A stretch of 39,193 nt of DNA from Gammaproteobacteria bacterium (lineage in GTDB: Bacteria > Pseudomonadota > Gammaproteobacteria > JACCYU01), in assembly GCA_013696315.1 (NCBI GenBank), contig JACCYU010000150.1, positions 1 to 39,193 of the forward strand, written 5' to 3'. A model generated the notes under the pieces. The model searched no databases and was not told the origin of the DNA. It was given only the letters and a program-made list of their open reading frames with translations. Positions 1 to 7,846 of the stretch are shown in pieces. The position numbers and the translations under genes were made by a program. How positions within the stretch are numbered: position 1 is the stretch's first letter; each line of letters begins with the position of its first letter.

Positions 1-804
1 GCCATCGACCGGCACCTTTTCGCCCGGACGTACGCGCAGGCGATCGCCGACCTGCACCTGCTCCAGTGGCACGTCGTGCTCACGATCGCCGTCGCTGAGT
101 TTGTGCGCGGTCGGAGGCGCCAAATCGAGCAGCGCGCGCAGGGCGCTGGAGGTACGGTCGCGTGCGCGCAGTTCCAGCATCTGACCAAGCAGCACCAACG
201 TCGTGATCACCGCCGCGGCTTCGAAATAAAGCGGCGGCTGATCCCCATGCGCTCGAAATGCCGACGGCAGCCAGTCGGGAAAAAGCAGGACCGCCACGCT
301 CGCGACGAAGGCAGTGCCCACGCCGAGCGCGATCAAGGTGAACATGTTGAGACTCCGATGCATAACCGATTGCCAGCCGCGCACGAAGAACGGCCAGCCG
401 CCCCAGAGCACCACCGGCGTCGCGAACAGCAGTTGCAGCCCCGCGGAAGTACCCGCGTCCACCCAGGCGTCGAAATGCGCGCCGGGAATCATTTCACCCA
501 TGGCGAGCAGGAACACCGGGGTGGTGAGCATGAGACTGACCCGGAAGCGCCGGGACATATCGATCAATTCCGCATTTGGCGCCTCGTCTCGGGTGATCGT
601 GCGCGGTTCGAGCGCCATCCCGCAGATCGGACAGCTACCCGGCTCGTCACGCACGATCTCGGGATGCATGGGACAGGTGTACTGACCCTTGTACTGGCTA
701 CCCGTTGGGGTCGTCGGCTTTTCCGGGGCATGGCCACCCGTAGCGCCAGTTTTCGCTGCGTGCGCGTGCTGCTCGCCAACAACCGGTACTCGACGTGGTT
801 TCAT
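1..804 (-). CDS. Copper-transporting P1B-type ATPase, N-terminal part (cut by window edge)
   Basis: An inner-membrane ATPase that would export copper from the cytoplasm. Only the first 268 codons are present and the frame is open to base 1. After a short His-containing leader, residues about 42-66 hold the small heavy-metal-binding domain with CPMHP (44-48) and CPIC (58-61), as in many bacterial CopA/CopB proteins. Hydrophobic helices follow from about residue 88, and the visible part ends at the actuator-domain stretch [10 protein letters not shown], well before the phosphorylated Asp. ATG at 804 has a weak GAGGTC upstream. It lies 58 bp after the multicopper oxidase and is probably the last of five co-transcribed genes. 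The CPx metal motif is outside the window, so Cu(I) specificity rests on the neighbours. Confidence 0.9.
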   Translation of the reverse strand, partial: MKPRRVPVVGEQHAHAAKTGATGGHAPEKPTTPTGSQYKGQYTCPMHPEIVRDEPGSCPICGMALEPRTITRDEAPNAELIDMSRRFRVSLMLTTPVFLLAMGEMIPGAHFDAWVDAGTSAGLQLLFATPVVLWGGWPFFVRGWQSVMHRSLNMFTLIALGVGTAFVASVAVLLFPDWLPSAFRAHGDQPPLYFEAAAVITTLVLLGQMLELRARDRTSSALRALLDLAPPTAHKLSDGDREHDVPLEQVQVGDRLRVRPGEKVPVDG

Positions 805-862
805 AAATCGGACCTCGATCAATCGCTATCCTTACAGCGCTTCGACAATCGGGCTGGATCAG

Positions 863-2227
863 TCATGGTTGCGAGCGTGCTACCTGGATGCCGTCCCGCC
901 GCAGATCGCTGTCGCTCGCGAGGCTGGCGACCGTACCTTGCGGATACTCGTACCAGCCCGGATCGTCGTAGCTCGCTAAGTTCTCGCGTACTTTTAGAAT
1001 CGTGAACAACCCGCCCATGGTGATGTAGTCGAACGGTCCCGGCCCGCCGACCATCGGGATGCTGTTCTTCGGTACCTGCATATGGCCGCTCTGCACGTGC
1101 ATGCCGTGTTCGCCCATGCCGTCCGTGCCCATGGTCATGTAGCCGGGAAGCAGGGAACCGATCTGCTGATCGAGATCGCCCGCTTGCATGCCGATCAGGT
1201 TCGGAAAGTCATGACCCATCTGGTTCATCACGTGGTGCGTCATATGACAATGCATCGCCCAGTCGCCCGGTTCGTTGGCGGTAAACTCGAACGCGCGTGA
1301 CTGGCCGACCGCCGTGAGCACGCTCGTTTCCAGTTGCTGCGCCGATTCAGGGATTTGTCCACCATCCGTCTCGACGATCGGAAACTGATAGCCGTGCAGG
1401 TGAATGGGGTGGTGACTCATCGCGCCGAGATTGATGAGCCGGATGCGCATGCGGTCATCCAGCCTGGCAACCATAGGCGCTGTGCCAGGAAACGATCTAG
1501 CGTTGAAAGTGAAGATGTTGAAGTCGGTCATCTCGTTCGGATTGGGCCGGGACGTGCCGACATCGATGCGCCATTCATGCAACATGAACACAAAGTCGCG
1601 ATCCGGTCGCGGGCGACTAGGGTTTCGCGGGTGGATTACGAGCGGCCCCGTGGTGCCCAGCGCGATTTGCGTCATCTCGTCATGGTGCGAGTGGTACATG
1701 TGCGTGCCGTGCTGGACAAGCGTGAACTCGTACTTGAAAGTTTCGCCCGGTCGAATAATTTTCTGATTCAAACCCGCCACGCCGTCCATGCCGTTGGGCA
1801 GCAGCAGGCCGTGCCAGTGCACGCTGGTACCCGCCGGCAGTTTGTTGGTCACGTAGATGCGTACCTTATCGCCTTCGACCGCCTCGATGGTCGGCCCATG
1901 CACGCGGCCGTTGTAGCCCCAGCATTTGGCCTTGAGACCTGGTGCGAACTCGTGATCGACCGGTTCTGCGATCAGGTGATAGACCTTGACGCCATCGACG
2001 ACCTTCCAGGGCAGCGACTGGTTGTTGGGCGTGATAACCGGTGTGTAATCGCGACCCGGCTGTCCGGGCGCAAGACCTTCGTAAGCGGGCAGGCTGCGGG
2101 AGTAAGACTTATCCTGCCGCGGTACGCTCTCCGGTTTGCCCCGTGCGTCCCGCGCATTCGCCAAACCTGTCGCACCGCCTGCGAACGCGACACTGGAGGT
2201 GGTTATGAATTTACGTCGGGTAAACAT
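863..2227 (-). CDS. Periplasmic multicopper oxidase (copper-resistance type)
   Basis: A 454-residue multicopper oxidase, likely oxidising Cu(I) to the less toxic Cu(II) in the periplasm. The N-terminus TRRKFITTSS is a twin-arginine export signal, consistent with a cofactor-loaded cargo. All four copper-ligand motifs are visible: HWHG (137-140), HMYHSHH (176-182), HHPIHLHG (272-279) and HCHMTHHVMNQM (326-337), so the type 1 and trinuclear sites look intact. A Met/His-rich stretch at about 363-392 resembles the copper-collecting segments of CueO and CopA-like oxidases. ATG at 2227 has GAGGT seven bases upstream. It sits between the TolC-like gene and the copper ATPase in the same orientation. 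It is short for a three-domain oxidase, and its exact subfamily was not assigned. Confidence 0.93.
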   Translation of the reverse strand: MFTRRKFITTSSVAFAGGATGLANARDARGKPESVPRQDKSYSRSLPAYEGLAPGQPGRDYTPVITPNNQSLPWKVVDGVKVYHLIAEPVDHEFAPGLKAKCWGYNGRVHGPTIEAVEGDKVRIYVTNKLPAGTSVHWHGLLLPNGMDGVAGLNQKIIRPGETFKYEFTLVQHGTHMYHSHHDEMTQIALGTTGPLVIHPRNPSRPRPDRDFVFMLHEWRIDVGTSRPNPNEMTDFNIFTFNARSFPGTAPMVARLDDRMRIRLINLGAMSHHPIHLHGYQFPIVETDGGQIPESAQQLETSVLTAVGQSRAFEFTANEPGDWAMHCHMTHHVMNQMGHDFPNLIGMQAGDLDQQIGSLLPGYMTMGTDGMGEHGMHVQSGHMQVPKNSIPMVGGPGPFDYITMGGLFTILKVRENLASYDDPGWYEYPQGTVASLASDSDLRRDGIQVARSQP

Positions 2228-2257
2228 GATTCTTACCTCGGATCAATCGGGTCGGGT

Positions 2258-3676
2258 TCATTCAATAATCGAGATCGCAGGGAGGTCGCCCGTCGGGATC
2301 TCCGCCATCGATACGGGATCCACCTCGGCCAGGCTGCCGCTTAAGGTCTGTTCCAGCGCGACGCGGGCCAGCCAGAATTCACTCAATGTATCGATGTATC
2401 GCAGGCCCGCATTAATCTGCTGCTGCCTGGCCTGCAGCAACTGAAAAATGCCGATCTGCATTGCGTTGTACTGCAGTTGCGTATGGTTGACGATGCGCGT
2501 GTATAAAGGCAGCAGCACTTCTTGCACATGCCGAGCGCGATTACACGCGCTCAAGGCGGTGTATCTCAATGCGCGAACCGTTGCGCGAATCTCCACCGCC
2601 TGCGCCCAGTATGTTTGCTGCGCGCGCCGCAACTCCGCGCGCGCGGCGACTAGTCGGGCCTGTCCTTGATTAAAGAAGGGTAAGGGAAACGCGAGTGACG
2701 GGCCGACTTCCCATTCACCCTCTTCGCGCTCCGCGTCCACACCGGACTCCAGAATAGGGATCAGGGCGGTCGCGTCCGTGAATCCGAGACTCGCGGTGGC
2801 CGCCTCGATTTCTTTGCGCGCGGCGCCAAGCGCCAGACTGGCCTCGATTGCGCGCTGTTCCAGGTTGGCGGACTCGAAAGGCAAGTCATGCATCTCCGGC
2901 AACCGCGGGGCGATTGTCCATTGCGTGTCATTGCCCCACAATCCCATCAGCGCGTTCAGTCGCTCACGATCCTGCACAAGCCGCGTTTGCGCGGTCACCA
3001 GTGCAAGCCGCGATTCCTGGTAGAGCGCTTCTTCGCGCGCGACATCCAGGTCGGTGATGTTGCCGGCCGCATAGAGCCGTCTGGCGGCCTCTGCCGATAC
3101 GGCCGTAGTCCTGACCACCCGCCGCAGAAACTCGAGCCGCTGCGCATCTGCCTGCATGTGATAGAACTGGCCGCGCACGTCCGCCGCAAGGTCGATGACC
3201 GCCTCGGCGACGCGCAACCTGGTGGCTTCGAACTGGGCGCCAGCGATCTTTGTACGCAGCGGACGATAAAGAACGTGTAAGAACTCCTGCACGATGCTGA
3301 AGCTTAAATCCAGTGAGCCACCATCGAGGGGAAATCCCACGGCGGTGCTGAATACGGGGTTCGTTAGCAAACCCGCCTGCACCAGCCCGGCCTGCGACAG
3401 ACTTAGTTCTTCATACACACCCTGAAGCCGCCGGTTATTGAGCAGCGCGACCTGCGCGGCCGCATCCACGTTGAGCGGCTGACGCAGCATCCTCCGCACG
3501 GCGTTTTCCGCGGCTTGGTCCGCGTCTGTATCCTGATTCCATTGCACCCGTTGACCGGTACGTTCGGCCACCGTGGTTTGCACGCCTCCAAAACCGGCGT
3601 TCTCGGGAATGGAAGCGCAGCCTGTGGTCAGAATCGTTGATAACAGGACTGCCATCGCGCGCGCGTCAATGCGCAT
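2258..3676 (-). CDS. TolC/CusC-family outer-membrane efflux lipoprotein
   Basis: A 472-residue outer-membrane channel protein of the outer-membrane efflux (OEP) family. A lipobox ILTTGC places the lipidated Cys at residue 20. The rest has the alternating helical repeats of TolC-type proteins, for example the LSLSQAGLVQAGLLTNPVFS stretch near residue 93 and its counterpart near the C-terminus. In copper operons such proteins are commonly annotated as the outer-membrane part of metal efflux, but no RND pump or membrane-fusion protein is visible here, so a partner must lie elsewhere or it works with the oxidase module. ATG at 3676 overlaps the upstream lipoprotein gene by 11 bp. A second Met at codon 8 (3655) is an equally possible start, and neither has a clear Shine-Dalgarno sequence. 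Confidence 0.88.
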   Translation of the reverse strand: MRIDARAMAVLLSTILTTGCASIPENAGFGGVQTTVAERTGQRVQWNQDTDADQAAENAVRRMLRQPLNVDAAAQVALLNNRRLQGVYEELSLSQAGLVQAGLLTNPVFSTAVGFPLDGGSLDLSFSIVQEFLHVLYRPLRTKIAGAQFEATRLRVAEAVIDLAADVRGQFYHMQADAQRLEFLRRVVRTTAVSAEAARRLYAAGNITDLDVAREEALYQESRLALVTAQTRLVQDRERLNALMGLWGNDTQWTIAPRLPEMHDLPFESANLEQRAIEASLALGAARKEIEAATASLGFTDATALIPILESGVDAEREEGEWEVGPSLAFPLPFFNQGQARLVAARAELRRAQQTYWAQAVEIRATVRALRYTALSACNRARHVQEVLLPLYTRIVNHTQLQYNAMQIGIFQLLQARQQQINAGLRYIDTLSEFWLARVALEQTLSGSLAEVDPVSMAEIPTGDLPAISIIE

Positions 3677-3902
3677 GGGGCATGCCCTGCATGTCGTGAT
3701 CCATCCCTTGCATTCCTTTCATCTCGCGCATGCCTGCCTTAACCTTGTTTGCCTCAGGAACAGATGGCGGGGCCGGCAGCGGCGCGGCAGCGGCATGAGG
3801 ATTGGCCGGGTGATCAGGACTCAGCGATGGAACGGTTATACCGGCAGCGCATCCGGTTAGCGCGAACAACCCTACGGCCAGCAGAAATGATTTGACGTAC
3901 AT
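3666..3902 (-). CDS. Small Met/His-rich lipoprotein of the copper operon
   Basis: A 78-residue lipoprotein not assigned to a named family. The start is placed at ATG 3902 because it begins directly with a lipoprotein signal (MYVKSFLLAVGLFALTGC, lipidated Cys 18). The longer frame upstream has no signal character. A Pro/Ala-rich linker follows. The last ~20 residues are rich in Met, His and Asp (GMQGMDHDMQGMPHAH), a composition typical of periplasmic copper-binding tails. It lies between csoR and the TolC-like gene and overlaps the latter by 11 bp. A role in binding periplasmic copper is inferred from composition and position only. Confidence 0.75.
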   Translation of the reverse strand: MYVKSFLLAVGLFALTGCAAGITVPSLSPDHPANPHAAAAPLPAPPSVPEANKVKAGMREMKGMQGMDHDMQGMPHAH

Positions 3903-3998
3903 TGCGGTAGTTCTCGATCGATTGATGTAAGTGCTCACGCAACCTCGGATACTCGAACGCGCCAGGAAGGATTTTGCCTCGCCGCCACGGATCACCGC

Positions 3999-4304
3999 TC
4001 AGCCGCGTCTCAACAGTCGCCCGATGGCACCCATCAACTCCGCGGCGCGCTGGTCCTTGTCTCCCGCTTTGGCCTTCATCACGCAGTGATGCGCGTGATC
4101 GTCCAGCAAGCCGAGCGCAACTTTGTCCAGCGCCGCCTGCGCCGCGCTGATCTGCGTGATGACGTCGATGCAGTAACGATCCGCCTCGATCATGCCAATC
4201 AGGCCGCGCACCTGTCCTTCGACACGCTTGAGACGATCGAGCAAGTTTTTCTTGTTGTCTTTGTAGCCCTGGTCTTTGTGACCTCGGGAATCAATGTTGG
4301 TCAT
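3999..4304 (-). CDS. csoR: CsoR/RcnR-family copper-sensing repressor
   Basis: A 101-residue all-helical DUF156-family repressor, with the characteristic RLKRVEGQVRGLIGMIE segment at about 24-40. The metal ligands are C45, H70 and C74. The spacing (+25, +4) and identity match the Cys-His-Cys Cu(I) site of CsoR rather than the His-rich RcnR nickel/cobalt site. ATG 4304 is preferred over a frame opening at 4364, because the extra N-terminus would be translated through the probable promoter and operator. As first gene of the leftward copper operon it would repress its own transcription and release DNA on binding Cu(I). Confidence 0.9.
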   Translation of the reverse strand: MTNIDSRGHKDQGYKDNKKNLLDRLKRVEGQVRGLIGMIEADRYCIDVITQISAAQAALDKVALGLLDDHAHHCVMKAKAGDKDQRAAELMGAIGRLLRRG

Positions 4305-4335
4305 GGCGTTTTTTAGCTCCGTTAACCGTGAAGCT

Positions 4336-4364
4336 ACACTATACCCTGGTAGTGTATATGTCAA
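4336..4364 (-). promoter_or_regulatory. Probable csoR promoter with overlapping operator
   Basis: Reading leftward, TTGACA (4364-4359) and TATAGT (4343-4338) form a promoter with a tight 15-bp spacer. Overlapping it, ACACTA (4336-4341) and TAGTGT (4350-4355) form a perfect 6-bp inverted repeat with an 8-bp spacer. The ACTATACCC half resembles the AT-flanked C/G-tract sites of CsoR/RcnR proteins. Autorepression is inferred from overlap and family habit. Confidence 0.6.
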
Positions 4365-4428
4365 CGACCTCTTGAAAGCCGTCGTCCGCGGCCGGCGATC
4401 TGGCCGACGCGCATTTGAGAGGCAACTG

Positions 4429-4965
4429 CTAGGCGGAACTACCGGGAGATTTGCAGTAGATGATTTTGTCGTCGCCCACGGCGTAAAAATTCCTCAGACG
4501 CGCGGCCTGGAGAAAACCGGCGTGGCGATAGAATAAACGGGTGGGCCGGTATTGCGCGCGCGACGAGGTCTCCGCATACATCTGCCGCCCGCCGTGGTCG
4601 TGTATGAGTTGCTCTGTGCGCATCAGCAGACGGGTGCCAACTCCCTGGCCCTGATACGCGTTATCGACCACAATCCAGTACAGGTCGAAACTGGCCTCGG
4701 TGCACGGCACGCGACCGAAGCAGGTGTAGCCGCACATCGCGCCGTCGTGCTCGGCCAGCAGAAATGAATAACCGCTGACGGCGCCTTGGTTGAACGCGAC
4801 CTCGACCAGTTCCACCGCGACGTCAACTTCACTCACAGAGAAGAAACCGGTCGCGGCCGTCACGCTTCGCACGTCGTCGATATCCTGCTGGCGCAATTTA
4901 GTTCGAAGCATGAGCGCGCTGGCGGATCGCGCGGCCATTGCGTCCGCTGATTCAGACTTTCGCAT
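4429..4965 (-). CDS. GNAT N-acetyltransferase, last gene of the kamA operon
   Basis: A 178-residue single-domain GNAT acetyltransferase. The acetyl-CoA loop is visible as VDNAYQGQGVGTRLL (Q-x-G-x-G type), preceded by the beta-strand FDLYWIVV. The C-terminal FYRHAGF segment is typical of the fold. The gene start overlaps the end of the GNAT/deacetylase fusion gene by 14 bp, so translation is probably coupled. With kamA in the operon, the closest known pairing is AblA/AblB, where a GNAT acetylates beta-lysine to N-epsilon-acetyl-beta-lysine, but AblB proteins are longer and homology was not tested. Met 19 is an alternative start. The substrate is inferred from context. Confidence 0.85.
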   Translation of the reverse strand: MRKSESADAMAARSASALMLRTKLRQQDIDDVRSVTAATGFFSVSEVDVAVELVEVAFNQGAVSGYSFLLAEHDGAMCGYTCFGRVPCTEASFDLYWIVVDNAYQGQGVGTRLLMRTEQLIHDHGGRQMYAETSSRAQYRPTRLFYRHAGFLQAARLRNFYAVGDDKIIYCKSPGSSA

Positions 4966-6790
4966 GCGCGGCGGCGCGCGTCAGCAGCGCGGGCTGCTCG
5001 GCTTCGGCGAGTCCAAGAAAAAAATGCCGTGCGTTCACACCCAGCGATCGCGTGCGATAACCGCCCTCCTGCACCACCAGGGTAGGCAGGCGCAAACCGC
5101 CGATCATGCGTCCGTTGAGCTGGAAATCCTTTGCACGCAAAGTAAATGAACTGGTCGGGTCACCGCGCGCGGTATCCAGCCCCAGCGCCAGCACCAGATA
5201 AGCCGGATTGAATTTACGGATCCGCGCGAGCGCCTTGCTCAATGCCTCGCGGAATTTCTCGCCGTCCAGCCCTTCCGGGAGTGGAATATTGACATTGAAA
5301 CCACGGCCGACGCCTTCGCCTTTTTCGTCGTCGAAACCGCTGAAATACGGATAAGAGACCCGCGGGTGCCCGTGCACCGACACGGTCAGCACATCGGCAC
5401 GGTCGTAGAAAATGTCCTGTGTGCCGTTGCCGTGATGGTAATCCACGTCCAGCACCGCCACGCGACCGTAATGGCTCAACTGATGCGCGGCCACGGCGGA
5501 AGAATTGAAATAGCAGAAGCCGCCGAAGCTGTCGCGCTCCGCGTGGTGTCCCGGCGGTCGCACCAGTGCGTACGCCAGGGTGTACCCCTGCAGCAGACAT
5601 TCCGCGCCCGTCAGCGCGCAGTCGACGGCGCCGATTGCCGCCTTGTAAGCGTTCTGATTGAGCGGCGTAAACGTGTCGATGCAGTAGTAACCCGCGCGCA
5701 GCGGCAGATCTTCGGGCACGCGCGCATGATTGCGCAGCGGAAACACGTACGGGTACACGGACTTTCCCTCCGGCACGCGCGCGTAGGCGTTCTTTAGGTA
5801 GTCGACGTAATCCTTGTCGTGTACCGCCTTGATGTAGTCAAGCGCGAAGTGCCGCGCCGGCAGGTGCTCGAACAGCGAAGTCGCATCGATCTCCTTGATG
5901 ATGGAGTCTATGCGCACCGGCGCTTGTACGTACCCCCGCTCGCGCACGTGGTGGATCGAATGCTTGTCGTTGACGATCAGCGCAATAGGTCGGGCGCGCA
6001 CCGGTGCGCCCTGCGCGGGCCCGGCCGCGGCTTTCGGTTCGTACCGCGGCGGGCGCAGTTGCACCGGATCGTCGCGAAAGGAGTTGATCACCTTATCGAT
6101 ATATTCCGGGGGACAGATCTTGCCGTACTTGCGTTCGAGAATGGCGCGCACCACCGAGCGGGCGTATACGCGCCGCAGCGGCGCTTTGCCGCCGAGTCCG
6201 TCGAACACCAGATAAGGCGGGTCGGTCACACCTTCCCTCAGCGGGGTTTCGTACGCGGTGTTGGCGATCGGCCTCGCACCGTAGTGCTCATAGAATTTCA
6301 GCCGCGCAACTCGCGCAGCCGCGCGGCCAGAATATCGTAATGGAACTCCGCGTTGGTGAAATACCAGTGGGTCGACATTCTGAGCGCGAATCTTGTCATC
6401 GGGAGAGAGTTCCGGGTCGTCGGGCAGACACTCGAAAAAAAGTCCCTTCGCCTCCAGCGAACGCGACTCTTCGCGCACGCGCTGGTAAAGCGCGCCACCG
6501 GTGCCGCCACCAGTGCCGCCGCGCGCCGCCGAGAGGAAATCCAGGTAGCAGAAATGCAGCTCCGGATCGTGCAACACCAGCGCGAACCCCAGTACCTGAG
6601 CGCGCGCATCCTCCGCTACGAACAGGATCGCGCGAAACCGATGTTTGTGCGGGCTCTTCAACTGTTGCGGCAGTTTGACGATGTCCGCCTCGTCCAGCGC
6701 CTGAAACTGCGTACGAAGAATCGCCTGCACCTGCGCGAGCGACGCCTTGTTGACGTTTGTGTCGTCGTGGATCTTACGGATGCGAAACAT
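4952..6790 (-). CDS. GNAT domain fused to a histone-deacetylase-family amidohydrolase
   Basis: A 612-residue two-domain protein. Residues ~1-180 form a GNAT-like domain with beta strand FCYLDFLS and a Gly-rich acetyl-CoA loop (RGGTGGGTGGALYQR, ~90-104). Residues ~265-600 are an HDAC/acetylpolyamine-amidohydrolase domain with an apparently complete site: RPPGHHAE (His 415/416), zinc ligands D450 and H452 in DVDYHHGNG, D539 in LGLDTARGDP, and catalytic Tyr 578 in QEGGY. One chain could therefore both add and remove acetyl groups from a small amine substrate. It overlaps the upstream ATP-grasp gene by 17 bp and the downstream GNAT gene by 14 bp. Histone-like protein targets are unlikely in this operon; an acetylated lysine-derived metabolite is the inferred substrate. 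Confidence 0.88.
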   Translation of the reverse strand: MFRIRKIHDDTNVNKASLAQVQAILRTQFQALDEADIVKLPQQLKSPHKHRFRAILFVAEDARAQVLGFALVLHDPELHFCYLDFLSAARGGTGGGTGGALYQRVREESRSLEAKGLFFECLPDDPELSPDDKIRAQNVDPLVFHQRGVPLRYSGRAAARVARLKFYEHYGARPIANTAYETPLREGVTDPPYLVFDGLGGKAPLRRVYARSVVRAILERKYGKICPPEYIDKVINSFRDDPVQLRPPRYEPKAAAGPAQGAPVRARPIALIVNDKHSIHHVRERGYVQAPVRIDSIIKEIDATSLFEHLPARHFALDYIKAVHDKDYVDYLKNAYARVPEGKSVYPYVFPLRNHARVPEDLPLRAGYYCIDTFTPLNQNAYKAAIGAVDCALTGAECLLQGYTLAYALVRPPGHHAERDSFGGFCYFNSSAVAAHQLSHYGRVAVLDVDYHHGNGTQDIFYDRADVLTVSVHGHPRVSYPYFSGFDDEKGEGVGRGFNVNIPLPEGLDGEKFREALSKALARIRKFNPAYLVLALGLDTARGDPTSSFTLRAKDFQLNGRMIGGLRLPTLVVQEGGYRTRSLGVNARHFFLGLAEAEQPALLTRAAAHAKV

Positions 6791-7751
6791 GGTTTACGAT
6801 GCGCTCGATGACTTCATCATAGGAGAACCCGGCTCGGCGCCCCGCGGCGGCGAAGCCCGCGTCGGGCGCAAGACAGGGATTCGCGTTGACCTCCAAAACC
6901 CAGGGACGGCCCGCTTCGTCCACTCTGAAATCGACGCGCGCGTAGCCCCGGCATTCGAGCAGTGACCAACAGCGTCCTGCGATTTCACCGAGCGTCTTCA
7001 GCAATGGATAATCGTGTGCGCCGAAATTAAACGTTCGCGGCGTGTGCACGCTCTCGAATGAATCCAGCTGCCATTTCGCCGCGTAACCGACGATGCGCGG
7101 CTTGTGGCTCGGGAAATCTTTGAACTGTATTTCCGCGGGCGGCAATACTTGCGGGCCGTTCGTATTGTCGATCAGCGCGATGTTGAACTCGCGTCCATCG
7201 ACGTATTGTTCCGCGAACCATTCGCCCCCCAATCGTTCTCGTCGCGCGGCCAGCATTTCGCTCACATAACGCGTATCGACCACACTCTGGTCGTCGATGC
7301 CGATCGAGGCGTGTTCCCATACCGATTTGATTATCCAGCGGTCGCCAGCGGCAGCCTCCGACGCCGAGGTGTCCGCGCGCCAGTCCGGCGTGTCGATGTC
7401 GCAGAGGCGCAGCAGGCGCTTTGCCAACAGTTTGCTGGACGACATAAATAAAGCGGTCGACGAAGCGCCGGTATACGGCACCATCGTTTCTTCCAGCAGT
7501 GCGGCGCCGAGAGGGCAGAAACGCCCGCGCCCGTCCAGCGATTCGACCAGGTTGAATACGAACGCCGGTCGTTGCTGCTGAAGGCGTGCGCGCGCGGCGT
7601 CGAGATTCAGGCTGACGGACAACGTTGCAACGGCATAACCCAGCCGCTTCAGCGCCGAAGCCACGGCCTCGACTTCGATCAGCACATCCTGCTCGTCGGG
7701 CAGTGCATCCTCGGCGAGCGCGCCGTACAAAATGGTGACAGGTGAAATCAC
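6774..7751 (-). CDS. ATP-grasp ligase, D-Ala-D-Ala-ligase-like (second of two)
   Basis: A 325-residue ATP-grasp carboxylate-amine ligase. Visible elements are an N-terminal pre-ATP-grasp domain with FNLVESLDGRG (~66-76), SSSKLLAKRLL (~104-114), and the C-terminal Mg-binding segment ARVDFRVDEAGRPWVLEVNA with D274, E287 and N289. It has the D-Ala-D-Ala-ligase layout but is clearly different from its upstream paralogue. The start is GTG 7751, since an in-frame stop lies just upstream; no good ribosome site is seen. It follows the first ligase after a 95-bp gap and overlaps the GNAT/deacetylase gene by 17 bp. It probably joins an amino acid to an amine or amino acid using ATP. Housekeeping peptidoglycan Ddl is unlikely because no mur or fts genes are nearby. 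Confidence 0.85.
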   Translation of the reverse strand: MISPVTILYGALAEDALPDEQDVLIEVEAVASALKRLGYAVATLSVSLNLDAARARLQQQRPAFVFNLVESLDGRGRFCPLGAALLEETMVPYTGASSTALFMSSSKLLAKRLLRLCDIDTPDWRADTSASEAAAGDRWIIKSVWEHASIGIDDQSVVDTRYVSEMLAARRERLGGEWFAEQYVDGREFNIALIDNTNGPQVLPPAEIQFKDFPSHKPRIVGYAAKWQLDSFESVHTPRTFNFGAHDYPLLKTLGEIAGRCWSLLECRGYARVDFRVDEAGRPWVLEVNANPCLAPDAGFAAAGRRAGFSYDEVIERIVNHVSHP

Positions 7752-7846
7752 GTATCGTTTAGCTCAGCGCATGCTAACCGTGTCTCGCAAATCGCGAGTG
7801 GATTCGACATTCCGGTCCCCCGCATCGACCTGGAAGCTGCTTCGCG

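Noticed and set aside
1334-2344. A 336-codon plus-strand open frame opposite the multicopper oxidase
   Set aside because: It is antisense to an oxidase with all copper motifs, lacks recognisable domains and has the Arg/His-rich composition typical of shadow frames in GC-rich DNA.
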